Origin: Panax quinquefolius
Taxonomy: Eukaryota; Streptophyta; Magnoliopsida; Apiales; Araliaceae
Direction: 5' to 3'
NCBI GenBank assembly: GCA_020205615.1
Contig: CM035170.1
Span: 39,280,721 to 39,344,720 of the forward strand
Length of the DNA stretch: 64,000 bases
Each line of letters begins with the position of its first letter. Within the stretch, counting starts at the first letter, position 1. The notes beneath the pieces are model-generated. The model was given only the letters and a program-made list of their open reading frames with translations. It was not told the DNA's origin and ran no database searches. The position numbers and the translations under genes are program-made. Below are positions 47,051 through 59,350 of this stretch, one piece after another.

Positions 47051-48797
47051 TAACGCCCCCAAATCACTGGTATCTTCCAACCTGCATGATGATGGTGCTA
47101 TCTTCTGAAAACATTCATACATTCATTCAATTGAAAAGTCTCAAATAACGAACATAACTTCTATATATTTTCAAAGTAATATTTACATTTCCCAGGTTCT
47201 ATACCCATTACAAAGGTTCTTTGTCATAATATCAATTACATTACAACAATAGACCTATACTATTACAAGACAGCTTAACAATCTGCGTTAGCTATTCCTT
47301 TATCCTTTTTCGATCCTTCGGGACGTTCAGTCTTAGTTGCATCCATATGGTTCAAGCAAGAGTGAGCGTATATAGCTCAGCAAGTATAACAATTCAATAA
47401 CAACATGCTTAACACCTACGAATCGTATATCTTCAATAACTGAACAATAGTTATGAAGTACTATTGATAATACAAAATTGCACTTCATCTTTCTTTCAAA
47501 ATGTTTTACAATAATAATAATATTTAGTAAAACTTTCATTCCGGTCAAAGACCTCGAGTATTAATTCTTTATCGAAAAAAGGACAACCCGGAACTAAGTC
47601 CGTAAGTTCGATATTACTGACGAGCACTTCTAGGTGATCAACCTATTGTATTCTATGTTGATCAACACTACATCGATTAAACGTATGCACGTTTAAGCAT
47701 TTGGCAACCTCACGTGCCTGTCGTTTTACCGACAAAACATTTGTTTAACATTTCAGTCGTCTTTTGAAAACCATATATAGTAGTTGACAAAAGATAACAA
47801 CATTAGATAATAGATGAATAGATTATCAATAATCCACGCAATATATCAAGTCTAGCTAAAGGAATTGGCTTTAACCTCAACATACCTCAATTCATGCGAA
47901 AGAATACATGAACTTAAAAAAACTTGTTCAGATTGAACTGAGACAAGAGTTAGAATTCTTGCCTTTAGCGTATGCTACGGTATAGTTACTTTATGTTCAA
48001 GTCTTTCAAGTCTTTACAATACATGATCACATAATGCCTTACATTAGGACACATATTATCAAGTATGTTTATGACTATATCTTACCCTTCATCTCAATCT
48101 AATTTTTGTATTAGATTCAGTTACAATCTATTCCGGCTTATCATTATCCTTGCATTTATATTCGACTAGGTTATCTCAACCTTTATACAACATCCTTAAG
48201 GTTTAACAAAGTTTAAACAATGTTACATTACGTTCCTTAGGTTGTGTTTACTTTTAAATCAATTAACTTTCTTTTATTTGTAATTAAAAACATTTACCAC
48301 TATTCTTGTTCTGAGGCTGGCGCTGCGGCCCAAGCTTTATACTTGTATCTCGTGCTGCGGTGCGCGCTTAATAGTGACATTGTCCCGGACTTGGCGCTGC
48401 GGCGCGAGTCCCTACTTGGTGGGCCGCGCGCGGCACGCTCTCGTAGTGTGCTCGGACACTGTTACGCGCTGCGGCATGACCAAAATGGCCTAGGGTTGGC
48501 GCCGCGACGCCAACTCTGTGCACCAGAAAAAAATTCAGTCCTTGAATTTTTGTGAACTTCCCGGACGCATAACTTCTTCGTTATTAGTCCGAATTGGCTC
48601 GTTTAAAAGCCTACGGTTCACAAATTATGTAATCTACGAATTTATGCAAGAATTTTATCAATTTGACTTTGTTTACTAAAAATTCACCTATTGGTTCATT
48701 TTTAACAAAAACGATAAACGTTCGTGAACGTTCAACGCTCGTTTCGTTCATTCTCGAGTCCACAACTCTTAAATGCCAAATATGACTTATCTCAAAT
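47051..48797 (-). mobile_element. Minus-oriented LTR fragment (family D)
   Basis: The left end TAACGCCCCCAAATCACTGG is the reverse complement of the TTTGGGGGYGTYA LTR ends seen elsewhere. GCAAGAGTGAGC (47356-47367) is the conserved box about 305 bp inside. A GC-rich island lies at 48305-48535. The right end is cut by the element 2 LTR at 48798. Frames at 47333-47548 and 48244-48555 match nothing. Confidence 0.65.
48305..48535. repeat. GC-rich island with repeated GGCGCTGCGGC
   Basis: Five or six copies of GGCGCTGCGGC or close variants in an otherwise AT-rich LTR. A related patch is at 34570-34680. Confidence 0.75.
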
Positions 48798-51342
48798 AGT
48801 ATACATCACCCATTCTCGAGTCGCCAAATACATGGTATGTAAAAAAAATACAACTTCAAGAATATAATTGTCGTGCAAAATACGACAACAACATATATAT
48901 ACTGTGAGTTTGAATACAAATATTGTCTACTAGAGAGTATACAAACTCAAAAGGAGTCCTCATTATAATTATTGATACACTATTTTACAAAAATAGTGAG
49001 GACTACTAAACAACTATCTCTAATCATCACTCCATACCCCTACTAGTTCCTCGCTAAATTCTCTCCTCCCCGAGAAGAACAATGGAACAAAAAAGGAAAA
49101 GGGTGAGCTCAACTAGCCCAAGAAAATAATATTATGACTAAGATAATATACAACAAATTATCATTAGTCTTCAACAGGAAAAATCTGATAAAATATAATA
49201 GACAACAAGTTTTAGATCAACAACCGCAATGAAAATAACAATCCATTGTAAGAGTCAAGTAGAGAAAGAATTCTACTATCTTCTAAGATTTAAAAGTCCA
49301 TCATCAATATTTTATCCCCTCAGAACATCAATCAATATACATCTTGAATCAAATATTCATCTTTGCACTACAGCCAAAGATATTCATTCAGATCACCAAA
49401 TAATCATGTTCATCTCAACACTGCTCATCTTCACTACTACCAAAAGATATTCATTAGGTAATCATTCATCTTTGCACTACAAAAGCCAAAGATATTCAAA
49501 GAATATCATCATTTAGGACCGAGGATGATGAAAAATATTTTAAAGAAAAACGAATCCAAAGAGATAAAAAGAACAAATATTAGGATTATTAGGATTCAGA
49601 TTACTTTTTATCCAAGTTCAATAATACTCCATAATAACCAATTTTGAAGCAAAATTCAAAAATAAAGATCAAAACATGGATACAATCAAAGATAGTAAAC
49701 TATAATAGACATCTTGGACAAAAAAGAAAAAATTTCATTTTTTTGAATAAAGTGTCGATTCGTGAATAAATATCGATATATGAATAATGTCAGATACGTA
49801 ATAATAAGTAACCCCACACAAAAAGTTCCAAATTTGATAAAAAAATCATACCAATATTTTGATAATGATATTGAAATGAATCAAATAATATCATTTAAGA
49901 AGAAAAAATAACATCCCTTACCTCAAAATAACCGTATTTCGATCGAATATCTGATATAATAAGTCAAGGAAACTTGCACCGAATAACAACTCTCAAAGTA
50001 TCTAAATACTCACAAAAATACGCTCGATAATATATAGAGAGAGAAAAAACTTGTTTCTGGTGTGATTTTCAATTCTAACCTAAGCGCCTATTTATAGAAA
50101 AATGCTAGAACGCCATAAGAGACTAAATAATAAAATAATAATTTTATTTTTTTTTTTTTTTTATTTTTTCAATGCAAACCAACCAAGACCAAGATTTCAC
50201 ATTTGAAAAAAAAAAATTTCAAAAAATTTCACATGTTTTAAAAAAAAAAAAGGGGTCCCACCCATAATTTAATAAAAATATTTTATTTTTTTTCTAAAAC
50301 AATAATTCATAATAAATAGCCCTTTATCGTAAAAAATTCAAAATTTTATGTCCATTCCATAGGAAATTTAATTCTCTACAACTTTGTAGAAGAAAGTTTT
50401 TCCAAATTCCAAACTCCAAAAAATATCCAAAATCCACAAACTGATGATTTTTAATACCTCCAATCCGACAAAAAACCGATAAAACACCTCAAAGATTAAT
50501 TCCTTCATTTTTATCCACATAAAAAATAAATATATCCATCATTTATATCCACATAAAATAAATATTTCTTATCATATATATCAATAATTAATTATTCATA
50601 AATAATATTATTACGTAATCACAATTATGACAACCAAAGCGCTCCTGTGAAAGAGGGGGGGCTTCAATAAGGATTTCTCCTTCGGCGCGCAATTAATTAG
50701 TGACCAAACCTCTCCTCGATGTAACTTTCTAGACATTGCCAATAATGCTATCTAATAATATTATTCAAATAATATGAATTATCGATCCGATAATGGAGAT
50801 GATGTGCAAAAAACAATTATCGAAAACAAATAATATAATAAAAATATCAACGCAAAGAATTATCAATCAATAAAATAAAATATCGAATAAAGAATTACCG
50901 TAATAATTATCGAGTAGTGGCCTTCACGTAAGAATCAATAATTCAACAATATCATGCAATAATACCGCAAAGCATCACAAGCAACCACGCCAGACATCAG
51001 ATTTTTAACCACCGTATTCCAAAAAGTTAATTCAGAATAACTACGCCATTATTTATAAAAACTCAAACTTGTCATTTTCTTCATCCGACCATTATCCGTT
51101 ATGGGGGGCCACAAATGGTCATACCACGCATTTAATATTCCCCGACAAAAAAGAATATTCCACGACCAAAACGAATATTCCCCGACAAAAATGAATATTT
51201 TTTATAACCACTTGCTTATTTTGAAAAAATTTGCACATTTCACCCATAACCAAAGTATTATATCAAATTAATACCTTATTATTCACAATAATAATAAATA
51301 GAGGAAATTTGATTTTATTTATTAATAAGTTGGGGTCTTACA
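48798..51342 (-). mobile_element. 3' LTR of element 2
   Basis: Minus-strand start TGTAAGACCCCAACTTATTA at 51342. TATA CTATAAATAG is at 50088-50097 and a strong donor-like TTGAG|GTAAGGGATG begins at 49921. GAGCTCACCC (49101-49110) lies about 305 bp before the LTR end, but the acceptor position reads CGGG rather than CAG. Confidence 0.85.
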
Positions 51343-51354
51343 ACCTCCCTCCTT
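51343..51354 (-). other. Polypurine tract of element 2
   Basis: Minus-strand AAGGAGGGAGGT directly before the LTR start. Confidence 0.75.
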
Positions 51355-51359
51355 ATGAA

Positions 51360-51700
51360 ATTTCGTCCTCTCGATCGACGACGACACGTGTTTCAAAAAG
51401 GTGAGGATACCTCGCTTTCATTTCTCGATTCTAACTCCCAAAGTCATTTCTTCAATAAAGCATGGTTTCTCCACAAAACCTTAACTTGTGGTATAACCTT
51501 CGTATGTAGGATATGCTCTTTCCTATCCAAGATCTTAACAGTACCTCCTCAGACGTTAAATCTTCTATATCTCGTCTGTTCTAACTCAATAATGTGGTTC
51601 GGTCTTTAATATATTTACGGGCATAGATATGTGAAAAACATTATGAACACGAGACATACTTGAGGTAATGCGAGTCTATAGCCACATTTCCTATTCTATT
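51360..51700 (-). pseudogene. Integrase C-terminal tail, element 2
   Basis: VLWRNHALLKK and LWELES remnants (51430-51480), in the same place as element 1's KVLWRNH...WELES, with further tail sequence to about 51650. Frameshifted. Confidence 0.65.
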
Positions 51701-51779
51701 CAAGAATTTCAAATGGACCAACAAATCGTGGATCGAGCTTTCCTCTCTCCCAAATCTTGTAACTCCTTCCATGGTGCAA

Positions 51780-52720
51780 CACGTAATACATGATCCCCAA
51801 TATTAAATTCCACGCCCTTTTCCGGCGAAGATCCGCATAACTCTTTTGTCGATCCTGTGCCGCTTGTATACGCTGTCAATCGCTTGATCTTCTCTCTCGA
51901 GTCATTCGCACATCAACTCGTCCCAACAATGTTGCTTCACCCACCTCATCCCAAAGATACCGAGAGAACGACATTTTCTTCCATACAACGCTTCAAATGG
52001 AGCCACACCTATACTTGCTTCGATAACGCTGTCAGAGAGAATTCCACCAATGGTAGGTACTTATCCCAACTCCCTTTGAAATCTAGGACACAGTAGTCTT
52101 AATAGATCTTCAAGAGTTTGAATAGTCCTCTCGATTGTCCGTCCGCTTGAGGATGGTATGCCAAATCAAATCAGAATCTGCGCTCCATAGCTTTCTTCAA
52201 AGCTAACCCAAAATCGTGAAGTGAATCTTCGGGTCACGATCCAAAACTATGGATACTGCATGCCATGCAATCTCACAATCTCATTTACGCATATACTAGC
52301 AAGACGACGCTCAATAAGTCTCACGATAGGCAAGAAATGGGCGACTTGGTTAATCTATCAACAATAACCCAAATCGCATCTATGCCTTGAGAAACCTTTG
52401 GAAGACCCAGTAACGAAATCCATAGTAATGTGTTCCCACTTCCATTTCGGAATCTCAAGTGGTTGTAATGGACCCTTTGGCACTTGATGCTCCGCCTTTA
52501 CACGCCGACAAGTTAAACACCTCGAGATAAACTCCGCGATCTCTCTTTTTTCATATTGCTCCACCAAAATGTATGTCAAGATCATGATACATTTTGGTAC
52601 TCCTGTGATGGATTGCAAACGGTGTGTCAGTGTGTGCTCCATCATGATTCTATGCTTCAAGTCGTAATCGTTAGAAACACAAAGTCCGAGTCGACTCAAG
52701 TATTCCTTCTTCATCGATTC
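51780..52720 (-). pseudogene. Integrase, element 2
   Basis: A frame at 52358-52714 gives KREIAEFISRCLTCRRVKAE with the CC pair of the zinc-binding domain, then PLQPLEIPKWKWEHITMDFV with the first catalytic Asp. DRDPKIH near 52230 keeps the second. The upstream His pair is frameshifted. Core remnants continue to about 51850. Confidence 0.85.
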
Positions 52721-52799
52721 TTGCTTCGAATAATAACACCTTCTTGCACTTTCTTCTTCATACGATCACCCATGTCCGTAGCTTTCGAGCAAATTTTTA

Positions 52800-53290
52800 A
52801 CTTTATCGATTAAAGTCTGGCTCTACTCAGATGTTTGATATCATCACGCGGGTACTGAGCCTTTTATCTCTATCTCCATCCTTTGCAAGTCATACAAAAA
52901 ATGGACCTTTGTGTTAACAACATCATCACTCGCACCCGCATATGATATTCTTTCTACTCAATGCGCCACCACCACGCTTGCTTTTTTTCCAGATGATATC
53001 GATGGTATGATCGTAATCTTTCAATAAATTCGAGCCAACGCCGCTTGCCGCATGTCGAGTTCCTTTTTGGGGTGAAGAAATATTTGAGGCTTTTTATGAT
53101 CCAGATAGATCTCCACTTTCTCCCCATACGTAGTGTCTCCAGATTTTCAACGCGAAAACGATCACGCCGCTAACTCCAAATCATGAGTAGGATAATTCCT
53201 CTCATATTCTTTTTTTGAGTTGTCGCGAGGCATAAAGGCTATGACTTTCCCATGTTGCATGAGAGAACACATCCTAACCCTTTGCCCAAG
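52800..53290 (-). pseudogene. RNase H, element 2
   Basis: EIYLDHKKPQIFLHPKKEL-like reading at about 53030-53110 corresponds to the [15 protein letters not shown] motif. Frame broken. Confidence 0.65.
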
Positions 53291-53295
53291 CATCA

Positions 53296-54400
53296 TCAGA
53301 GATAACAAATCCATCCAACCAGATGGTATTGTCGTAACAAAATGCCAAAATGAGTCTCTTCGAGTTCTTGAAAACTCTTCTCACAATCCTCGCCCCAACC
53401 GAATTTTTTATCTTTACGAGTCACCGAAGTTAATCTGAGTAGCGATTCGAGAAAATCCTTCCACGAATCTCCGATAATAACCAAATAAGCCCGTAAAGCT
53501 ACGCATTTTTTGGCCACCGACTTTTGCTGTTCCCCCAACTTCAGATGGCTTCAATCTTCACCGGTCGACAGATACTCCATGTTTTGACACCACGCGCCCA
53601 AGGAATGCTACTTCTCTCAAGCCGTAACTCGATTTCTTCAAATTTTGCATATAGCTTGTTATCACGAAGCCTTTGCAAGTACCAAAAACTTCAAAATGTG
53701 CTCATGATCTTCACGGCTTTTGAATAGATGAGGATGTCATCAATAAAGACAACAACGAATCCGATCCAAATATTCTTTGAATACACTTGCTCATCATATC
53801 CATGAAAGCAAAGAGAGCATTAGTCAATCCAAAAGACATGACTAAGAATTCATAATGCCCGCATCGAAGTTCTCAAGGCGCCTTTTGAATATCCTCGCTT
53901 TTAATCTTCAACCGATGATATCCGTAAATCTAAGATCGATCTTTGAAAAGAATTGTGCTCCTCAAATCGGTCAAACAGTCATCAATGCGAGGTAGCGGAT
54001 ACCTATTCTCGATAAAGGACATGGTTTCATTTCTCAGAGTCAAATACAAAGTCGATACTCCCGCCTTTCTTTCTTCTTTACTTAATAACACAGAGCACCC
54101 CAAGGAGATGTACTAGATTTAATGAAACCGATGTCCAACAACTCCTCGTAGTTGACCTTTAACTCCTCAAGTTCAATAGAGCCATTCGATATGGGGTTTT
54201 AGAAATGGGCTTTGTACTCGTGTTCAAGGTCAATAAAGAATTCAACTTCACGCTCGGGGTAGAGACGAAGTTCTTCAGAAATACGCCAGAAATTCACTAA
54301 CAATGTAATATTATTCAAATCGACGTGTTTTTTGTTCAAGTCCGTGATATGGGCTAAGAAAGCTTTGACATCCATTTTTCAATAAACGAATAGCTTTATG
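53296..54400 (-). pseudogene. Reverse transcriptase, element 2
   Basis: [13 protein letters not shown] with the catalytic DD is readable at about 53710-53755, and the N-terminal IELEEL...LLDIGFI region near 54130-54190. The frame at 53296-53538 has FGWGEDCEKSFQELEE from the RT/RNase H connection. Many indels. Confidence 0.8.
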
Positions 54401-54439
54401 GCTTGATATGACAAAGATTGACTTTTAATGGTTTGGTTG

Positions 54440-54880
54440 TTTGAATTCGCATAATAGGTTGGTTAGAATATGAAAACTAACAACCTTACGAAAAATAATC
54501 AATTTTAGCATGATGCGTGGTTAACCAATCAATCCCTAAAATCACATCAAATGCAAGAATTTTCAAAGAAATAAGATCTCAGTAAATGTGATGGTGGTGG
54601 ACTTGAATCAAGCAAGATTTATAAATAAGAGATGTAATAAAAGTTTCTCCTAACGAGTCTCAACAGATAAGTCAAGGTCTAATTTCTCCTGAGTCAAGTT
54701 TAAACGCTGAGCACAAGCAGAGAGAGATAAAAGAATGGGTAGAACCCAGATTCAATAAGGTATAAACTTCGCAAGAGTTTATGATTAGCTTACCCGTGAT
54801 CACCTCGCTTGGGTTCCTCGCTTTTTGGGCAATACAAAAACGCCTTCCCAGAACCAATCGACTTTTGACTTGTCCCGATA
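54440..54880 (-). pseudogene. Aspartic protease, element 2 (active-site Asp lost)
   Basis: EVITGKLIINSCEVYTLLNL followed by GSTHSFIS aligns with element 1's FDIGST, so the catalytic Asp is read as Asn here. The frame 54672-54929 otherwise stays open. The C-terminal part near 54490-54560 is broken. Confidence 0.8.
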
Positions 54881-54889
54881 AATTTTTTG

Positions 54890-56040
54890 AGTCACCATCC
54901 CCGCTTGAACTTGGTTTCAAACTAGACAATCTCTAGCTATATGACCTTCCTTTCCACAAATTATAACACACTCGATTGTTGTGGGCGCAGCTTAATGATG
55001 TGTCCTCTTCCCATTTGTAACAAAAAACGACCGGCGCTCGCTCTCTCCCCCCCTAATAGTCGATGTGTTTGTGGATGACGCCTTCACGCTATCATTGTTG
55101 TACCTTCTCTCTTCTTGAATCTCCTCCCGACTCGCTTCTTCTATATTATCACGGCCACGATTACCACCAGAGTGGTTACCGCTTTTGTCCAATGTTTTCC
55201 TCCTCCGGTTTTCATTGTTCGATGATCGCCGCCACCCAGATGACCGGTCAGGGTCCTCGTCAATATACTCATTATCTCGCCTAATAAATCGAGCCCTGCT
55301 TACAACATCCGAAATATAAAGAAAATTTATGAGATATAAGATATCGTCAATCTCTGCTTTTTAGACCTCTCGTAAACATCCTCGCTATTCGCTCTCATTT
55401 TCACCCAAATGAGGTGCAAACCGATAACTCGCAAACTTCGCCTCAGACCGGGACACCGCCATGTTTGTTTTGTTCCAAATCGATAAACTCCACTCTCTTC
55501 ATATATGACGAATACTTTCGTGAAAGTACTTGTCATTAAATAGTTTCAAAATGTTTCCCAAGACATGCTGAAAAGCGGCCGGGTCAGTACGCTTTCACGA
55601 TTCTCCACCAAGAGTCCGCCTCACCACCGCCGCTAACATAAAGGTGGCGAATGGAACCTTCGTTCTCCGCATCCCAAGACATCGAATATCTTGGTAATTT
55701 GTTTGACCCACGCTTCCGCCATGATCGGATCCGCTTTTTCCTAAATCGTGGTGGTCCCAACTCTTCGAATCGCTGGTCAGGATAAGCCACATCGCTATCA
55801 TTTCCACCACCAGTATTTTGTGCACGAAGTCTCCTCGCCTCGATTTTTTGTATGAACCGCAAAAAAAACTTCTAAACATCCCATCATTCATCATTTGTTC
55901 TTGAGTGTTGTTTACAGAGGAATATTGCCTTCCTCGCTGCACGCCCCCGGGTGGTGATCAAAGGTGTCTCCACTGGCCCCGATTTACTCCATTATTAACG
56001 CTTCTCACCGCCATTCTCTTAATACCGCCATAAAAACAAG
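54890..56040 (-). pseudogene. gag, element 2
   Basis: A zinc knuckle CYN-CGKEGHIARDC is complete apart from one extra base (54926-54968). The N-terminal part at 55584-55942 has GGGNDSDVAYPDQRFEELG and PPRF, then, in another frame, VPFATFML, as in Tekay Gag. Frameshifts separate the parts. Confidence 0.8.
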
Positions 56041-56190
56041 GGTTAATAGTCATGTCATATATTATCCCTATACTCTCTCTACCGACCAAATAAACAAACT
56101 AAATAAACTTAGTCAGTCATACTAGCTAAGAAGAATTCCCCTCTCCCTCCTAGTTCTTTCTCACATCTCACACCAGGATCATATCCCTAA

Positions 56191-56203
56191 GCTTTGATAC
56201 TAA
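56191..56203 (-). other. Primer binding site (iMet type), element 2
   Basis: Minus-strand TTAGTATCAAAGC, near the iMet site seen in element 1, three bases from the LTR end at 56207. Confidence 0.75.
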
Positions 56204-56206
56204 CCG

Positions 56207-56802
56207 TGACGCCCCCAAAATAGGTATACATCACCCATTCTCGAGTCGCCAAATACACGGTACAAAAAACAAATACAACTTCAAGAATATAATTGTCGTG
56301 CAAAAAATACGACAACACACATATACTATGAGTTTGAATACAAATATTGTATACTAGAGAGTATACAAACTCAAAAGGAGTCCTCATTATAATATTTATA
56401 CACTATTTTACAAAAATAAAGGAGGACTACTAAAAAAACTATCTTGAATCATCACTCCATACCCCTACTAGTTCCTCGCTAAATTCTCTCCTCCCCGAGA
56501 AGAAAATGGAACAAAAAAGGAAAAGGGTGAGCTCAACTAGCCCAAAGAAAAATAATATTATGACTAAGATAATATACAACAAATTATCATTAGTCTTCAA
56601 CAGGAAAAAAATCGATAAAAAATAATAGATAACAAGTTTTTTATCATCAACAAATCCATTAGAGAGTCAAGTAGAGAAAGAATTCTACTATCTTCTAAGA
56701 TTTAAAAGTCCATCATCAATATTTTATCCCCAACAATATCAATCAATATACATCTTGAATCAAATATTCATCTTTGCACTACAAAGATATTCATTCAGAT
56801 CA
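56207..56802 (-). mobile_element. 5' LTR of element 2, truncated
   Basis: Only the 3' third of the LTR remains. Similarity to 48798-51342 stops after CATTCAGATCA at 56802 and family-A-like LTR sequence follows. Confidence 0.8.
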
Positions 56803-58830
56803 ATAGACAATTATTGTATAACTAAATCATGCTTTGAAAAGATAATCAATCTTTAATATAACATTTGAACTTGAATAATAGTAATGATAATTTACTCGAG
56901 GTAAATAATAAACTTGAACAATAATGACAAGTAGGGTTAGAAACTTGCCTCGTCGTAGATTACACTTTAACTAAGCACGCTCTTTGAATTTAATCCTACA
57001 TACCATTCACATTCACAATACCAAGCTTAATTATAACTTAACTAATCATCATAAACTCATTCTTTTGTCTAAACTTTGATTATTACTATACTTAGTCAAA
57101 TTATCACATTTATCACATATAATATATTACATCATGAATAATAAACTAATTATGTATTCAATAATTCAATCCACATGTAATTATGTTATTTACATGTTAA
57201 ACATCTATTTTATCATCTCATTATACTTCTAACATGTTTACATGTTCATTACATTAATTTACTAACACATTGTTAGACTTAAACATTTTAAAAACATTTT
57301 TTCTCGAACTTTTCTCGAGAGAGGCCATGCACATACCACATATCACTCTTACTCACAATCATACATACGGCATGCTGCTACTGGTTCATGCAGCTACTTG
57401 CATCATGCACTGCTATGTATGCCATGTATGGGATAAAGGCTGATATGGCTGGCAGGCAGTAGCAAAGCGAACATGCATAATGCAATAAAGAATAAAAATG
57501 GCAATTCATGAAAAATCGCAGAATAACATGCCAAAATTTCTTCCAATTTCTTATTTTCTACTCAAATTAATCATACCCATATGTTATAATTCATGCATAA
57601 ACATAACCCAACATTTATATAATGATTTTAACCCATTTAAAACACATAATCACAGAATTAAAATTGTGAAATTCACCGACTTTGATGTTCTTGAAGGTTT
57701 TGAAAATAAAACATGAAAATTTAACACTACTTGATTCAAGTTATAACACCAAATCCGCTTTATTAAAACTTTGGTCTCTTCAGATCAACATGCATAATAA
57801 TATACGAGTGTAAAATTTAGGATAATATACGATCAATACATAAAATATCACGATAAGGCCATAAGGCCAAAACCCATACTCAGAATTTTGTAAAAATATA
57901 TATACGTATTATTATGAAACCGATGATATGATATGATATTATATAATATATATATATATATAATAAATATTTGATATATCTTAACCCATATATAAACTCA
58001 TAATCATTACCCTTTTCCAATTACAGAGATTTTACAAAAATATGAAAAAGCCATTTTTATAAAAACTAAAAACGTGAAAAAGAAATTTGGGAGGAGAAAT
58101 TACCCAGAGTATAGAGTGTAATGTTAAACAATGAATTGAAACTCTTCTCAAAAACTTCTTCAATCACACAAAATCTTCTCAATTCTCAAACTCTTCTCTC
58201 TTCTCTCTCTCTCTCTCTCTTTTGTTTTCTAGACTTAGCTAATAATAATAATAAAAAAAAAAAAAGAAGACGTAAATTAAAAAAGAAGAAATCGACGACG
58301 ATGGTGGTGGTCATTATCCCAATCATGGGTAATCGCCTCCCAACTCCTACTAGGGCCTTGTTTGGCTAGCTTTAATTAGATTTAAAAACCATTTAATTTA
58401 ATAAAAACTTTATCATATAGTTTAAATCATGTCACACCCACTTCAATAAAATAAATCAATATCTCTTTATTTAATTTAAATATAAATAAAATATAATAAT
58501 TTCTCATAAATTCACATAGTCATATATAATAAATTTCTCATTAATAAATAATGTCAAATTATTAACTCTCTAATTAATAATTAAATTAATTAAAATAACA
58601 TCATATGCTTAATTAAATATTTCATTTAATTCAATAAGCTCACATAATTACATACTACTTGAATAATAATAATTCTCTCACATTAATTTAATAAATGTAA
58701 CACATATAATTAAATTAATCTACCACAATCAGATCAATTAATTATTTAATCCAATAATTAAATCATCAAAAATATTTATTTAATTCAATAAATATTAAAA
58801 TTAAATTACAAAAAAATCTCGTTCATCACA
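56803..58830 (-). mobile_element. 3' LTR of element 3, missing its distal end
   Basis: On the minus strand it starts TGTGATGAACGAG at 58830 and aligns with the start of LTR A (TGTAACATTCCAG, then ATTTTAATATTTATTG). The CCAAACAAGGCC motif is near 58350. A (TC)n tract is at 58195-58222. The other end is lost where it meets element 2 at 56802. Confidence 0.7.
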
Positions 58831-58842
58831 TCTTTCCCCTTA
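58831..58842 (-). other. Polypurine tract of element 3
   Basis: Minus-strand AAGGGGAAAGA directly before the LTR start. Confidence 0.7.
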
Positions 58843-58885
58843 AAAGGATTCTCTCCCCTCGTAATCACGACTCAATAAATTCAAT

Positions 58886-59350
58886 TCACACATTCTCCCC
58901 CTCAACAAAGATTCTCGTCCCCGTAATCGCTTTACACATAATTAAGTAAATAAATGAGGGTAATTCTTCATCATATTCTCTTCGAGTTCCCACGTAGCTT
59001 TTCTCAAATTTGTGGTTCCTCCAAATTACCTTAATGTAAGGTATAACTTTATTTCGAGAACTTGTTTTTTTTTTTTTACAATTTGGATGAAGAATTTCTT
59101 CGTAAGATAAGTCTTTCTCAAAATGTAGGGGTTTCATATTCAATTACATGCTTGTAATCGGCTTTGTAGGTCGTAAATAATACGTAAACATGGAAGACGT
59201 TGTGGACATTCTCGAGTGCTGGAGGTAAGGCTACCTCGTACGCGACTTCTCCGATTCTTCTCAGTACTTCAAAGGGTCCAATGAATCTTGGGCTCAATTT
59301 TCCTTTCTTTCCGAACCTGATCTTCCCCTTCCAGGGAGAGACCTTCAAGA
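58886..59350 (-). pseudogene. Integrase GPY/F module and C-terminal tail, element 3
   Basis: GKLSPRFIGPFEVLRRIGEV with the GPF motif, then HNVFHVYVLFTTYKADYKHV, FEKDLSYEEIL and KVIPYIKVIWRNHKFE. This is the chromovirus integrase end. One frameshift near 59130 joins the two frames. Confidence 0.85.

Larger units (their letters stand above)
48798..56802 (-). mobile_element. Element 2: Tekay-like Ty3/gypsy element, 5' LTR truncated
   Basis: The left (3') LTR is 48798-51342, the interior 51343-56206, and the right (5') LTR 56207-56802 is cut after about 600 bp, where a different LTR begins. The gene order equals element 1 and the sequences are closely related but distinct. All genes are frameshifted. 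As in element 1, the outer end of the 3' LTR lacks the GGGGGCGTCA terminus. Confidence 0.85.

Noticed and set aside
48244..48555. 103-residue frame over the GC-rich island
   Set aside because: Repetitive alanine/arginine/leucine-rich translation of the GGCGCTGCGGC repeat, with no domain.
57498..57716. 72-residue plus-strand frame
   Set aside because: AT-rich LTR sequence. No start context, domain or conservation.
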